A stretch of 64,000 nucleotides of DNA. Source: Polaromonas sp. AET17H-212. Its GTDB lineage: Bacteria; Pseudomonadota; Gammaproteobacteria; Burkholderiales; Burkholderiaceae_C. Made by a program: the position numbers and the translations under genes. Positions 34,768 to 43,864 of this stretch are shown here, piece after piece; position 1 is the first letter of the stretch; every line of letters begins with the position of its first letter. The DNA is taken from the NCBI RefSeq assembly GCF_002379085.1, contig NZ_NBZW01000022.1, positions 1 through 64,000 of the forward strand, in the 5' to 3' direction. A model generated the notes under the pieces. It was not told the DNA's origin. It was given only the letters and a program-made list of their open reading frames with translations, and did no database searches.

Positions 34768-37743
34768 TTATGCCTTCTCGACGTTGCAGACCGTCGTCTT
34801 GGTTTCCTGCATCATCGTCACACTGTCGTAGCCGTAGGTGGTCGCCGTATTGACCGCTTCGCCGCGCACCACCGGGGCGGCGCCCTTGGGGTAGTAGGCC
34901 AGCATGTCGGCGCCCTGCCAGCGCCCGGAAAAGTGGAAAGGCAGGAACACGGTGTCAGGTCCGACACGCTCCGTCACCAGCGCCTGGACATTCAGGCGCG
35001 CACCTGTCGGCGTGCTGACCCAGGCCCGTTCGCCGTTGCGTATGCCCTTCTCGGCAGCCACCTTGGGATTGATCTCGATGAACATTTCCTGTTGCAGCTC
35101 GGCCAGCCAGGGGTTGGAGCGGGTTTCCTCGCCACCACCCTCGTATTCCACGAGACGGCCCGAAGTCATGATCAGCGGGAATTTTTCATGCACCTTGTCG
35201 GCGATGTTTTTCTGCTGGATGGTCTTGTAAAGCGTCGGCAGGCGCCAGAAGGCCTTCTTGTCGTCGTGCGTCGGGTACTTGGCCATCAGGTCGGGCCGGT
35301 TGCCGTACAGCGGCTCGCGGTGCTGCGGAATCGCGTCGGGGAAGTTCCAGACCACCGCACGCGCCTTGGCGTTGCCAAAGGGGTGACAGCCATGGCCCGT
35401 CATGAACACCCGGATCAGCCCGCCCGAAGGATCGGTCTTCCAGTTCTTGCCTTCGGCCGCGGCCTTCTCCGGCTCGGTCAGCTCGTCCCACCAGCCGAGC
35501 TTCTTGAGTAGCAGGTGGTCAAGTTCCGGGTAGCCGGTCTGGATGTCGGCGCCTTTGGAGTACGAGCCGTCTTCGGCGAGCAGGTTCTTGCCGTCCTTCT
35601 CAACGCCGAAGTTGGCGCGGAAGTTGCCGCCACCGTCCATCACGTGTTTGGAGGTGTCGTAGAGGTTGGGGGAACCGGGGTGTTTCATTTCCGGGGTTCC
35701 GTAGCAGGGCCACGGCAGACCGAAATAATCGCCTGTCGTGTCGTAGCCCGTTTCCTTGTCCTTGCCGCCTTTGGATTTCAGCGTCTTGACGTCAAACATG
35801 TGCATGTTGCGCATGTGGGCCTTCAGGCGCTCCGGGCTTTGTCCGGTGTAACCAATGGTCCAGACACATTTGTTGATCTCGCGCAGGATGTCTTCCGGCA
35901 CGGGTTCGTCCATGCCCTTGACCTTCTGCATCTTGTAGTTCTTCGACAGCTCCTTGGCGAAGCCCAGCTTTTCGGCCAGCTGGTGCATGATCATGTGGTC
36001 ACTGCGGCTCTCCCACAGCGGTTCGATGACTTTTTCGCGCCATTGCAGCGAGCGGTTGGATGCCGTCACGGAGCCGCTGGTCTCGAACTGGGTGGCGGCC
36101 GGCAGCAAATAGACGGCACGGTTGGGATTGAGGTCTTCGGCCTTGCCCGGCATGGCCGCCATGGCGGCTGTGGCCGAGGGGTAAGGATCAATCACCACCA
36201 GCAGGTCGAGCTTGTCCATGGCGCGTTTCATCTCCAGACCGCGGGTCTGGGAGTTGGGCGCATGGCCCCAGAACACCACGCCACGAAGGTTGGAATCCTG
36301 GTCGATGAATTCGTTTTTCTCCATCACGCCGTCGATCCAGCGCGACACGGTGATGCCGGGCTTGCCCATCATGGCAGGCGAGGCATAACGCCCCTTGATC
36401 CAGTCGAAGTCCACGCCCCAGGTCTTGGCGAAGTGTTTCCACGAACCTTCGGCCAGGCCGTAGTAGCCCGGCAGCGAATCCGGGTTGGGTCCGACATCGG
36501 TCGCGCCCTGCACGTTGTCATGGCCGCGGAAAATATTGGTGCCGCCGCCGGAGACGCCGACGTTGCCGAGGGCCAGTTGCAGGATGCAGGAGGCGCGAAC
36601 CATGGCATTGCCGATGGTGTGCTGGGTCTGGCCCATGCACCAGACGATGGTGGACGGCCGGTTCTTGGCCATCATCTCGGCGGCCATGTACACGCGCGCC
36701 TCGGGCACACCGCAGGCTTCCTCGACCTTGTCCGGCGTCCACTTCGCGAGCACGTCTTCCTTGACCTTGTCCATGCCGTAGACACGGTCGTTGATGTACT
36801 TGGTGTCCTCCCAGCCGTTCTTGAAGATGTGATACAGCATGCCGAACAGGAACGGGATGTCCGAGCCGGAGCGAATGCGGATGTACTCGTCAGCCTTGGC
36901 TGCCGTGCGCGTGAAGCGCGGGTCCACCACCACCATCTTGCAGCCGGTCTCTTTGGAGTGCAGCATGTGCAACAGGCTGACCGGGTGGGCTTCGGCGGCG
37001 TTGGAGCCGATGTACAACGCGCACTTGCTGTTTTGCATGTCGTTGTACGAATTGGTCATGGCGCCGTAGCCCCATGTGTTGGCAACGCCGGCCACCGTGG
37101 TGGAATGGCAAATGCGCGCCTGGTGGTCGCAGTTGTTGCTGCCCCAGAAGCTCACGAACTTGCGCATCAGGTAGGCCTGCTCGTTGTTGTGCTTGGACGA
37201 TCCGACCCAATACACCGAATCAGGGCCGCTGGCCTTGCGCAGCTCCAGCATGCGCGCGGTGATCTCGTTGAGGGCCGTGTCCCAGCTGATGCGCTCGTAC
37301 TTGCCGTTGACCAGCTTCATCGGATAACGCAGGCGGTACTCGCCGTGACCGTGCTCGCGCAGTGCAGCCCCCTTGGCGCAATGCGCGCCGAGGTTGATCG
37401 GCGAGTCGAACACCGGTTCCTGCCGGACCCAGACGCCGTTTTCGACGACCGCATCGACCGCGCAGCCCACCGAACAATGGGTGCACACCGTGCGCTTGAC
37501 CTCGATTTTTCCGCCACCGTCACCCGCACCCGGCGCCGCCGCCTTGGCTTTCTTGACCAGCGTCAGCTGGGTGGCCGCCAGACCGACGCCGACCCCCAGG
37601 CCCGAACGTCGCAGGAAAGCGCGGCGGTCCATGGTGGGCAGCGCATTCGACAGTCCGCGCGACAGGCTTTGTACAAACCGAGCAGATCCGGCGCGCTGCG
37701 CCGTATCGCCATGGACACCGTGATTTTTTTTCGTGAGCAGCAT
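34768..37743 (-). CDS. Formate dehydrogenase catalytic (alpha) subunit, Mo/W-bis-MGD, Tat-exported
   Basis: The catalytic subunit oxidises formate to CO2. ATG 37743, preceded by GGAGAG, gives 991 residues; ATG 37632 (MDRRAFLRR) is an alternative. A Tat signal, DRRAFLRRSG, lies at 39-48. The N-terminal [4Fe-4S] site uses Cys87, Cys90, Cys94 and Cys122. The metal ligand is Cys212 with His213 (ARICHSTTVAG), so this is a cysteine rather than selenocysteine enzyme. The molybdopterin domains and the C-terminal dinucleotide-binding domain (RNGERAWVSTPTGARL) are complete. Periplasmic location follows from the Tat signal. Confidence 0.95.
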   Translation of the reverse strand: MLLTKKNHGVHGDTAQRAGSARFVQSLSRGLSNALPTMDRRAFLRRSGLGVGVGLAATQLTLVKKAKAAAPGAGDGGGKIEVKRTVCTHCSVGCAVDAVVENGVWVRQEPVFDSPINLGAHCAKGAALREHGHGEYRLRYPMKLVNGKYERISWDTALNEITARMLELRKASGPDSVYWVGSSKHNNEQAYLMRKFVSFWGSNNCDHQARICHSTTVAGVANTWGYGAMTNSYNDMQNSKCALYIGSNAAEAHPVSLLHMLHSKETGCKMVVVDPRFTRTAAKADEYIRIRSGSDIPFLFGMLYHIFKNGWEDTKYINDRVYGMDKVKEDVLAKWTPDKVEEACGVPEARVYMAAEMMAKNRPSTIVWCMGQTQHTIGNAMVRASCILQLALGNVGVSGGGTNIFRGHDNVQGATDVGPNPDSLPGYYGLAEGSWKHFAKTWGVDFDWIKGRYASPAMMGKPGITVSRWIDGVMEKNEFIDQDSNLRGVVFWGHAPNSQTRGLEMKRAMDKLDLLVVIDPYPSATAAMAAMPGKAEDLNPNRAVYLLPAATQFETSGSVTASNRSLQWREKVIEPLWESRSDHMIMHQLAEKLGFAKELSKNYKMQKVKGMDEPVPEDILREINKCVWTIGYTGQSPERLKAHMRNMHMFDVKTLKSKGGKDKETGYDTTGDYFGLPWPCYGTPEMKHPGSPNLYDTSKHVMDGGGNFRANFGVEKDGKNLLAEDGSYSKGADIQTGYPELDHLLLKKLGWWDELTEPEKAAAEGKNWKTDPSGGLIRVFMTGHGCHPFGNAKARAVVWNFPDAIPQHREPLYGNRPDLMAKYPTHDDKKAFWRLPTLYKTIQQKNIADKVHEKFPLIMTSGRLVEYEGGGEETRSNPWLAELQQEMFIEINPKVAAEKGIRNGERAWVSTPTGARLNVQALVTERVGPDTVFLPFHFSGRWQGADMLAYYPKGAAPVVRGEAVNTATTYGYDSVTMMQETKTTVCNVEKA

Positions 37744-37774
37744 GGAGCTCTCCGTAAGAGGGGGACGGGAAGAA

Positions 37775-37981
37775 TCAGAGACGCGTGGTCTGGTAGTAGC
37801 GCTTGACGTGATCCGACAGGCTGTAGCCGCCGCCTTTTTCAGGCGCAGGCTTGGGTTCCTGGAGGGCCGCCTCGGGTGCTTGCACCCCGGGCAGGGCGAC
37901 TGCCACGGCGGCAACAGCGCCGGTGGCGGCAGCGCCGAAGAAGAAACCCCGGCGCGAGGGTTTTGGCTGGCTGTCCTGCAT
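37775..37981 (-). CDS. Small Tat-leader protein of formate dehydrogenase operon
   Basis: ATG 37981 is preceded by TTGGAGACC and encodes 68 residues. The start MQDSQPKPSRRGFFFGAAAT is a twin-arginine leader with a hydrophobic stretch, followed by a short tail ending YSLSDHVKRYYQTTRL. Such mini-proteins precede catalytic subunits in FDH3-type operons of Betaproteobacteria and are often annotated as formate dehydrogenase region Tat target. It may be a small subunit exported with the enzyme. Confidence 0.85.
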   Translation of the reverse strand: MQDSQPKPSRRGFFFGAAATGAVAAVAVALPGVQAPEAALQEPKPAPEKGGGYSLSDHVKRYYQTTRL

Positions 37982-38257
37982 GGTGGTCTCCAAGGAAGCT
38001 TGCTGTTATGAACTGGTTTGCATACTTACTGACTCGCTTACTTTACGTCAGACACGCGCACGCGACAACGGTCCGGTCAGGCCAAATGCAACACCTAGGG
38101 GAAAACGATAGGGCATCTTTGTTTTTACCCCGACGGCACTAATCAGGAAAAAGTGTCGCAATTTGAGAAAACCACTGCCTAACGAGGTGCCGCGTTGCAG
38201 CAGAGGCACAGCGCAGGGGCGCGAAGGGCGCGCCGGACCTGGCACCCTCCCGCCTGC

Positions 38258-38878
38258 TCAGGCCAGCATGTCAAAGCCCTGGGTTTCAACGCTGAGAAAC
38301 GTGTGGGTGAATCCGGCCAGGCCGCGGTAGAAATCGGCCTTCGGGTGCGCACTGACCGCATCGCACAGGGTGGTTGCCCAGGGCTGCAGATGGCGTGCAA
38401 AAAACTCGCGCTGGCGCGTCAGGTTGGCGACCGCCACATCGTCCCCCGCTATCAGGTAACGCATGACCTCGCACAGGTAGGCGATATGGTCTTCGGTTTC
38501 GGGCATGGCCTCGTCGCGCGCCAGACCCAGCGCTTCCAGATCGGTGCGCAGCGCCGCCAGCGGCTTCTCGTTGAGGAAGCCGCTGAGGTAGTGGGAGCCG
38601 AACAGATAGACCTCGGGCTTGCCGACGCCGCCAAACAGCGCCTCGTATTCCCGGGCAATCGCCCCGTCCGGCAACCTGCGGGCGGCGCCGACCAGTTCAG
38701 CCCACGAGGCTTCCAGCAAGGCACCGGCCGCAGGTGCTTCGGTCACCGCCACCCGCAGGTTGCCCAGCAGGTCAGCCGTCGGTGGCGCGTAGTACAGCGC
38801 GGCCAGCAGCCCATACACTTCGGCGCGGGCGGTTTCTTCGTCCAGCGTGGACGGTACGAGTTGGGCGGGCTGGGTCAT
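38258..38878 (-). CDS. TorD-family chaperone for formate dehydrogenase
   Basis: The 206-residue all-helical protein belongs to the TorD/DmsD/NarJ group of redox-enzyme maturation proteins that bind Tat leaders and proof-read cofactor loading. AREYEALFGGVGKPEVYLFG (E/L-F-x-G region) and the MPETEDHIAYLCEVMRYLI motif are characteristic. It lies between the multi-cluster ferredoxin and the Tat-leader gene, so the catalytic subunit or the small Tat protein is its obvious client. Confidence 0.9.
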   Translation of the reverse strand: MTQPAQLVPSTLDEETARAEVYGLLAALYYAPPTADLLGNLRVAVTEAPAAGALLEASWAELVGAARRLPDGAIAREYEALFGGVGKPEVYLFGSHYLSGFLNEKPLAALRTDLEALGLARDEAMPETEDHIAYLCEVMRYLIAGDDVAVANLTRQREFFARHLQPWATTLCDAVSAHPKADFYRGLAGFTHTFLSVETQGFDMLA

Positions 38879-38887
38879 GGGATGGCT

Positions 38888-40975
38888 TTAGCGAATGTCC
38901 GTGATCTTGATTTCGTTGTCTGCCGAGTAGATGTCAATCACGCGGCAGTCGCTGCACATTTTCAGGCGTTCGGCAGCCGCGCCCTGGAACATCGCATGGC
39001 CGGCCAGCTTGCCCAGCATGGACTCGATCGCCTTGAGGGTGCCGAACGGCTTGGCGCAGCGTATGCACTGGTAGGGCTGGCTCTCGTTGAGCACACGCGC
39101 CTCCTTGCGCTGCGGCGTGAGCAACAGGCGTGGCTGCAGGGTGATGGCGTTTTCCGGACAGGTCGTCGCGCACAGGCCGCACTGCACGCAGTTTTTCTCG
39201 ATGAACTTGAGCTGGGGCCGCTCCGGGTTGTCCTGCAGCGCGCTGGCCGGACAGGCGCTGACGCAGCTCAGGCACAAGGTGCAGGCGTCCTTGTTGATAG
39301 TCAGCGTTCCCAAGGGCGAGCCGGCGGCCGGCAGTGCAATCGCCTCGGGTCTGGCCGTGGCCTGCGTCATCAGGTGGTCCAGCGCGAGCTCCAGGGTGGC
39401 ACGTTTGTCGGCCTGCACGGCAAAGCCGGCCGCCTGGGCCACGCCCTGCGCAGGCGCCATCTGCAGCTGGGCGTCGAGCGCGGCCAAGTCGCGAGCATCC
39501 CTGGCTTCGAAAATCCGGAAGTGCTCCCCCTGGTACCCGAGACCGCTGAGGATGGCCTGCGCCACCTCCATCTGCTCGCGCACAGCCTCGCGGTACTGCG
39601 GTGCCTCCTCGTCCGTCATCAGGACCCATACCTGGGAAGCGCCGTGGGCGATGGCCGAGAGCCACAATTCCAGGCCCACCGAGACGGTGTGCCACAAGGC
39701 CAGCGGCAAAACGCGCGCCGGCACACCATGCGTGGCCAGATCGAGTCGCGCCATTCGGCCCAGGTCTCCCAGCAGCCGCGTGCCCGCTTCCTGGCTGTGC
39801 AGCAGCAGGGCCGCCTGCTTGCCGCCGGTGCGCGCATAGGTACCCAGCAGGGTCTTGATCTTCGCGCCCTGCTCCCCGGGACGCGGGTAGGCAAACGTCA
39901 GTGCCCCGCTCGGACAGACCGTGGTGCAGGCACCGCAGCCCACGCACAGATTGGGATTGACCACGATTTGCTGCCGGTCGCGCTCGCTGCTGATCGCCGA
40001 GGCCGAGCAGACGTCGATACAGGCCGTGCAGCCGGTTTTTTCATTGCGGCTGTGGGCGCAGAGTTTTTGCTTGTAGTTGAAAAATTTGGGCTTTTCGAAC
40101 TCGCCGACGAGCGAACGCAGCTGCAGCAGGGTGCGGCTGTCCTGGCCATCCCAACGGAAATAACCCTGGGGCAAGGCATGTTGCGTGAAGGCCGGTGTCG
40201 CACGCAGGTCCAGCACCAGATCAAATTTTTCGCTCAAGGCCTCGGGTGCGCGGCCGAAATCAATCGCGCCGGCCACACCGCAAGCCTTGACACAGGCCCG
40301 GTGCGACTGGCACAGGGCGTCGTCGATCTGGTAGTCGAAACCAATGGCGCCTTCGGGGCAGACCGCCAGGCAGGCGTTGCAACGCGTGCACAGGTCGAGG
40401 TCAATCGCGTTGCTGCGCTGCCAATGGAGTTCGAAAGCCCCCAACCAGCCGGTCAGGCGCTGGATCTTCCCGGCCAGCACCGGGTAACGCCGCTCCTGCA
40501 GACCGCCGTCACGGCCCGCGCCCAGACTGAACAGCGTGACGTCCAGCGCGTCCGACAGCAAGCCGGCGGCGCGTTCGCCCGCATCGAGCTCGCCGATGAT
40601 GAGCACGCGACCCGCGCTTTTGTAGGTCACGGTCGCCACGGGTTCCGCATCCGGCAGGTGGGCCACCGCGAGCAGGGCCGCAATTTTCGGGCTGGCCTTG
40701 GCGGCGTCCCGGCTCCAGCCGCCGGTCTCGCGGATGTTGACGAACTTGATGACCGAGGTCGCGCCTTCGGTCTGCTGCGCCAGTTCCGCGAAAAGCCGGG
40801 TCTCCTGGGTGCAGGCCACCACGACGTCGTCGCCGGACTGGACCGCCTTCTGGAAAGCGCCGGCCTCCCGGCGGCACAGCGTCGAATGCAGGGTCAGTTT
40901 TTCGTCAAGTGCCGTGCCCAGCGTCTGGGGCTGGAGCGGCATGGTCTGGTTGCAGTCGCAAATCAGTGTGGGCAT
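38888..40975 (-). CDS. Multi-cluster 4Fe-4S ferredoxin-like protein of FDH operon
   Basis: This 695-residue protein, from ATG 40975 (MPTLICDCNQTMPL), carries at least five ferredoxin motifs: CTRCNACLAVCP, CTACIDVC, CVGCGACTTVCP, CTLCLSCVSACP and CVQCGLCATTCP. A C-terminal CIRCAKPF...CSDC pair follows. The N-terminal and central parts resemble the NAD-binding and HdrA-like region seen in ferredoxins of FDH3 operons. It is cytoplasmic by lack of any signal. Its start overlaps the end of the DUF3306 gene by 71 bases, suggesting translational coupling. An electron-transfer or cofactor-assembly role is inference. Confidence 0.88.
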   Translation of the reverse strand: MPTLICDCNQTMPLQPQTLGTALDEKLTLHSTLCRREAGAFQKAVQSGDDVVVACTQETRLFAELAQQTEGATSVIKFVNIRETGGWSRDAAKASPKIAALLAVAHLPDAEPVATVTYKSAGRVLIIGELDAGERAAGLLSDALDVTLFSLGAGRDGGLQERRYPVLAGKIQRLTGWLGAFELHWQRSNAIDLDLCTRCNACLAVCPEGAIGFDYQIDDALCQSHRACVKACGVAGAIDFGRAPEALSEKFDLVLDLRATPAFTQHALPQGYFRWDGQDSRTLLQLRSLVGEFEKPKFFNYKQKLCAHSRNEKTGCTACIDVCSASAISSERDRQQIVVNPNLCVGCGACTTVCPSGALTFAYPRPGEQGAKIKTLLGTYARTGGKQAALLLHSQEAGTRLLGDLGRMARLDLATHGVPARVLPLALWHTVSVGLELWLSAIAHGASQVWVLMTDEEAPQYREAVREQMEVAQAILSGLGYQGEHFRIFEARDARDLAALDAQLQMAPAQGVAQAAGFAVQADKRATLELALDHLMTQATARPEAIALPAAGSPLGTLTINKDACTLCLSCVSACPASALQDNPERPQLKFIEKNCVQCGLCATTCPENAITLQPRLLLTPQRKEARVLNESQPYQCIRCAKPFGTLKAIESMLGKLAGHAMFQGAAAERLKMCSDCRVIDIYSADNEIKITDIR

Positions 40976-41603
40976 GGTTTTCTTGGCTGGCGCCAGAGCC
41001 AGGCTGCGGCTCGGGTTGGCTGGAATGTTCTGGGGAATCGGCTGGATGAGGAAACTCCGGACCTTCATCGGACTGTGCCACGGTTTCAGCCGTGGGGTTA
41101 TTCGCAGTTTCCCGTGGTGCAGTCGCCTGTGCTGCCTTCCCGCCCTCTTCCTTCTCTTCCTTTTCTTCATCCTCAAACAGGTTGAGAAACTTGGCGCTCG
41201 TCATCTGCCGGAGCATGGACTCGGGAATGGGATCGGACATGGAATAGTCGTCGATGTAGATGTCCAGGCCGTCCATCACATTGAAGTGCGGGTCGGCAAA
41301 CAGCTTTTTCATCGCGGCGTTGCGCACCTCAGGCCCGACATCGCCGGCCATGAAGGGCTTGAAATCGGAGTCCTTGGTCAACAGCTGCGCGTCCTGCAGC
41401 GTCGGCAGCTTTCTTTCGGCTGGTGTTGCAGCATCGGCCGGAGCCGGCACGGCGGCCTCGGGGGCTGACGTCCCGGCCCGGGCAACGTCTCCCGCCACAG
41501 GCGGGGTCACGGCAGGCGCCGGTTCGTCCAGCGGTTTGCCCTGCAGGGCGTCCGTCTTGCGCCGCGCCCACCGGCCCAGGAATCCGGGGGCTTCGTCAGC
41601 CAT
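40905..41603 (-). CDS. DUF3306 family protein
   Basis: This 232-residue protein is acidic and Pro/Ala-rich. It contains the DUF3306 core (FLGRWARRKTDALQG, LPTLQDAQLLTKDSDFKPFM then ADPHFNVMDGLDIYIDDYS). The tail after residue 165 (EDEEKEEKEEGG onward) is disordered and overlaps the next gene. ATG 41603 overlaps the DUF3305 gene by eight bases. DUF3305 and DUF3306 pairs occur almost only next to FDH operons; biochemical role unknown. Confidence 0.85.
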   Translation of the reverse strand: MADEAPGFLGRWARRKTDALQGKPLDEPAPAVTPPVAGDVARAGTSAPEAAVPAPADAATPAERKLPTLQDAQLLTKDSDFKPFMAGDVGPEVRNAAMKKLFADPHFNVMDGLDIYIDDYSMSDPIPESMLRQMTSAKFLNLFEDEEKEEKEEGGKAAQATAPRETANNPTAETVAQSDEGPEFPHPADSPEHSSQPEPQPGSGASQENHAHTDLRLQPDHAAPAPDAGHGT

Positions 41604-42183
41604 GGCCGCCTCCGCCAAACTTCTTGTCCGTGCTCACGCGCGCGGGGTTGCCAAAGCGGTCCTGCAGCGGCTTGAAGCTTTGCGGGCGCTGGCGGCGCTT
41701 GGCCTCCAGCACGTAATGGGCATCGACAAAAGCCTGCACCCACTCGACCACATCGCGCGGCGCCGCCACCTGCTCCACGGTTTCCTGCGCGTCCAGCCAG
41801 CGTCCGGCGTCGTGGTAACTCAGGGTCACGATCTGCGGCACGGCCACCGGCTCGTCGGCCAGCGCCGCCTCTTCCTCCATGCGCCAGACCACCCAGAAGC
41901 AGGGCTGGGGCGTGGTGACGTTGAGGTAATAACCTTCCGCGTCGTCGGTGAACAGCTCGACCTTGAAACCGGGATGCAGCCAGCGCTCTTCCTGCTCGTC
42001 CTTGAGCAGCAGGCGCGGCTGCGCGCCAAAACTTTCCTCGTGCGGCACGATGTCGGCCAGCGCCCAGCGCCAGGGCTGCCAGCGGTTGTCGATGCGCTCG
42101 CGGCGCATGACCACGGCCACCGCCACAGAGGGACGGCGAATGGCCGTATCGGCACCGGGAAACTGCAGGACGAATTCAGACAT
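41596..42183 (-). CDS. DUF3305 family protein
   Basis: The 195-residue protein opens the FDH-linked run of genes. The core IRRPSVAVAVVMRRERIDNR, WRWALADIVPHEE and CFWVVWRMEEE are typical of DUF3305. It is soluble, with no signal peptide. Its partner DUF3306 follows at once. The family is known only from its neighbourhood; assembly or regulation of formate dehydrogenase is the usual guess. Confidence 0.85.
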   Translation of the reverse strand: MSEFVLQFPGADTAIRRPSVAVAVVMRRERIDNRWQPWRWALADIVPHEESFGAQPRLLLKDEQEERWLHPGFKVELFTDDAEGYYLNVTTPQPCFWVVWRMEEEAALADEPVAVPQIVTLSYHDAGRWLDAQETVEQVAAPRDVVEWVQAFVDAHYVLEAKRRQRPQSFKPLQDRFGNPARVSTDKKFGGGGHG

Positions 42184-42252
42184 GCACGCAGTGTACGGCT
42201 GTCTTCAGGCGCATTTGTGGCACAACTCTTTTGTCACCCACAGCCTGGAAGG

Positions 42253-42432
42253 TTAAAGACCTCCGGTAGCACCACGCCCGTAACCCGCAGTCCCTGCAAG
42301 CTGTCCGCCGCTATGAATCGCCAGTGCATTGGACAGCGCCGGCTGGGTGATGCCGCAGGACTGGGCGGCGCGGGCGCAGTGCCGGTGCTCGCTGAGGGCC
42401 GCCAGATAACCCAGCGAGGCAAGCATGTTCAT
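42253..42432 (-). pseudogene. LysR-type regulator remnant (DNA-binding head only)
   Basis: ATG 42432 to TAA 42253 encodes 59 residues. The first 38 (MNMLASLGYLAALSEHRHCA, RAAQSCGITQPALSNAL) are a clear LysR helix-turn-helix. The frame then continues into unrelated Gly-rich sequence (HSGGQLAGTAGYGRGATGGL) and stops; the linker helix and effector domain are gone. It is a truncated gene between apbC and the FDH cluster. Confidence 0.7.
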
Positions 42433-42456
42433 GGTTGGCCTCCGCGCCCGGGACGG

Positions 42457-43548
42457 TCAGGTGTTTTTCGACACCGTGATGGTCGGGAATTTGGCGGAAA
42501 AATCTTTCGCCTTGGCGGCAATCGTGATGGCCACCTGGCGTGCCACCGCCTTGTAGATGCCGGCGACTTCGCCGTCCGGGTCGGCCACCACGGTGGGCCG
42601 GCCGTTGTCGGCCTGCAGGCGGATCTGCATGTCCAGCGGCAGCGCGCCGAGGTAACTCATGCCGTAGTCGGCCGCCATCTTCTTGCCGCCGTCTTCGCCA
42701 AAGATGTGTTCGGTGTGGCCGCATTTGCTGCACACGTGGACTGCCATGTTTTCGACGATGCCCAGAATCGGCACGCCAACCTTCTCGAACATCTTGATGC
42801 CTTTTTTCGCGTCGAGCAGCGCGATGTCCTGTGGCGTGGTGACAATCACCGCGCCGGTCATGGGTACGCGCTGGGACAACGTGAGCTGGATGTCGCCAGT
42901 GCCGGGCGGCATGTCGACGATCAGGTAGTCCAGGTCTTTCCAGTTGGTCTGGCGCAGCAACTGCTCCAGCGCCTGGGTTGCCATCGGGCCGCGCCAGATC
43001 ATGGCTTCGTCCTGCGCCACCAGGAAACCGATGGACATGACCTGGATACCGTAGTTTTCCATCGGCTCCATGTTCTTGCCGTCCACGCTTTCGGGCCGGC
43101 CCTCGATGCCCATCATCATGGGCTGGCTGGGGCCGTAGATGTCGGCGTCGAGCAGGCCGACCTGCGCGCCTTCAGCGGCCAGGGCCAATGCGAGGTTGAC
43201 AGCGGTGGTGCTTTTGCCCACGCCGCCCTTGCCGGAGGCCACGGCCACGATGTTCTTGACATTGGGCAGCAGTTGCACGCCGCGCTGCACGCTGTGGCTG
43301 GCGATCTTGAAACCGACGTTGACCGACACGTTGGTGACGCCCGTCACGCCCTTGGCGGCGGCGATCAGCAGCTTGCGGATGCCGGCCAGCTGGCTTTTTG
43401 CCGGGTAACCGAGTTCGACGTCGAAGGACACGTCGCCGCCGGCGATCTGCAGGTTTTTAAGCGCCTTGGTGCTGACGAAATCCTTGCCGGTGTTGGGGTC
43501 GAGCACGCCTTGCAGGGCGTTCAAAATTGCCTGTTGTTCTACAGCCAT
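42457..43548 (-). CDS. apbC: Iron-sulfur cluster carrier protein ApbC/Mrp
   Basis: This P-loop NTPase carries [4Fe-4S] clusters to target enzymes. ATG 43548 (MAVEQQAILNALQGV) gives 363 residues, the family norm. An N-terminal DUF59/MIP18 domain (1-85) precedes the deviant Walker A GKGGVGKSTTAVNLAL. The cluster-binding CxxC is in VHVCSKCGHTEHIFG. The neighbouring FDH subunits need many Fe-S clusters, but mrp genes also occur next to metG (51152) in many bacteria, so the position is not strong evidence of a dedicated role. Confidence 0.95.
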   Translation of the reverse strand: MAVEQQAILNALQGVLDPNTGKDFVSTKALKNLQIAGGDVSFDVELGYPAKSQLAGIRKLLIAAAKGVTGVTNVSVNVGFKIASHSVQRGVQLLPNVKNIVAVASGKGGVGKSTTAVNLALALAAEGAQVGLLDADIYGPSQPMMMGIEGRPESVDGKNMEPMENYGIQVMSIGFLVAQDEAMIWRGPMATQALEQLLRQTNWKDLDYLIVDMPPGTGDIQLTLSQRVPMTGAVIVTTPQDIALLDAKKGIKMFEKVGVPILGIVENMAVHVCSKCGHTEHIFGEDGGKKMAADYGMSYLGALPLDMQIRLQADNGRPTVVADPDGEVAGIYKAVARQVAITIAAKAKDFSAKFPTITVSKNT

Positions 43549-43715
43549 CTGGGGGATCTCCGATTGAATCTGGGGGTGGCAAGCCGGCCGCACCGGGGCG
43601 CGCCGCGCGGCAGCGGGATGGGTTGAAGTCTAAGCCAATGCCGGGGCCGGTGCCGGCCGGCCGGCGATGACCTGACAACCCGGCCATGCGTGCGGGCTTT
43701 CGCCGGGGCGCAGCC

Positions 43716-43729
43716 TTGATCTGCCTCAA
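43716..43729 (+). promoter_or_regulatory. FNR-like site upstream of nitroreductase-PEBP genes
   Basis: TTGATCTGCCTCAA matches the FNR/ANR consensus TTGAT-N4-ATCAA at nine of ten defined positions. It lies about 136 bases before the ATG at 43865. A second such site at 51005 fits the same consensus. Function is inference. Confidence 0.45.
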
Positions 43730-43864
43730 TGAGTGCCATGGACACAGGCGGAAAATGATTTGTCGTGAAGATGCAGGGTCGGCATGCACCCTCCCGGCAT
43801 CCGCCCGGCGGCCCATATGCGGCCCGCGCGTTTTGACCGGTTCTGCTTCCTGCTGGAGGATTTC

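Noticed and set aside
35515-37806. Very long open frame on the plus strand, antisense to the formate dehydrogenase catalytic gene
   Set aside because: High-GC antisense artefact: low-complexity Val/Gly/His/Arg composition and no recognisable domain, whereas the minus-strand gene is unambiguous.
38195-41185. Plus-strand open frame of nearly 1000 codons across the TorD and ferredoxin genes
   Set aside because: Same antisense effect; it spans two real minus-strand genes and their intergenic gap.
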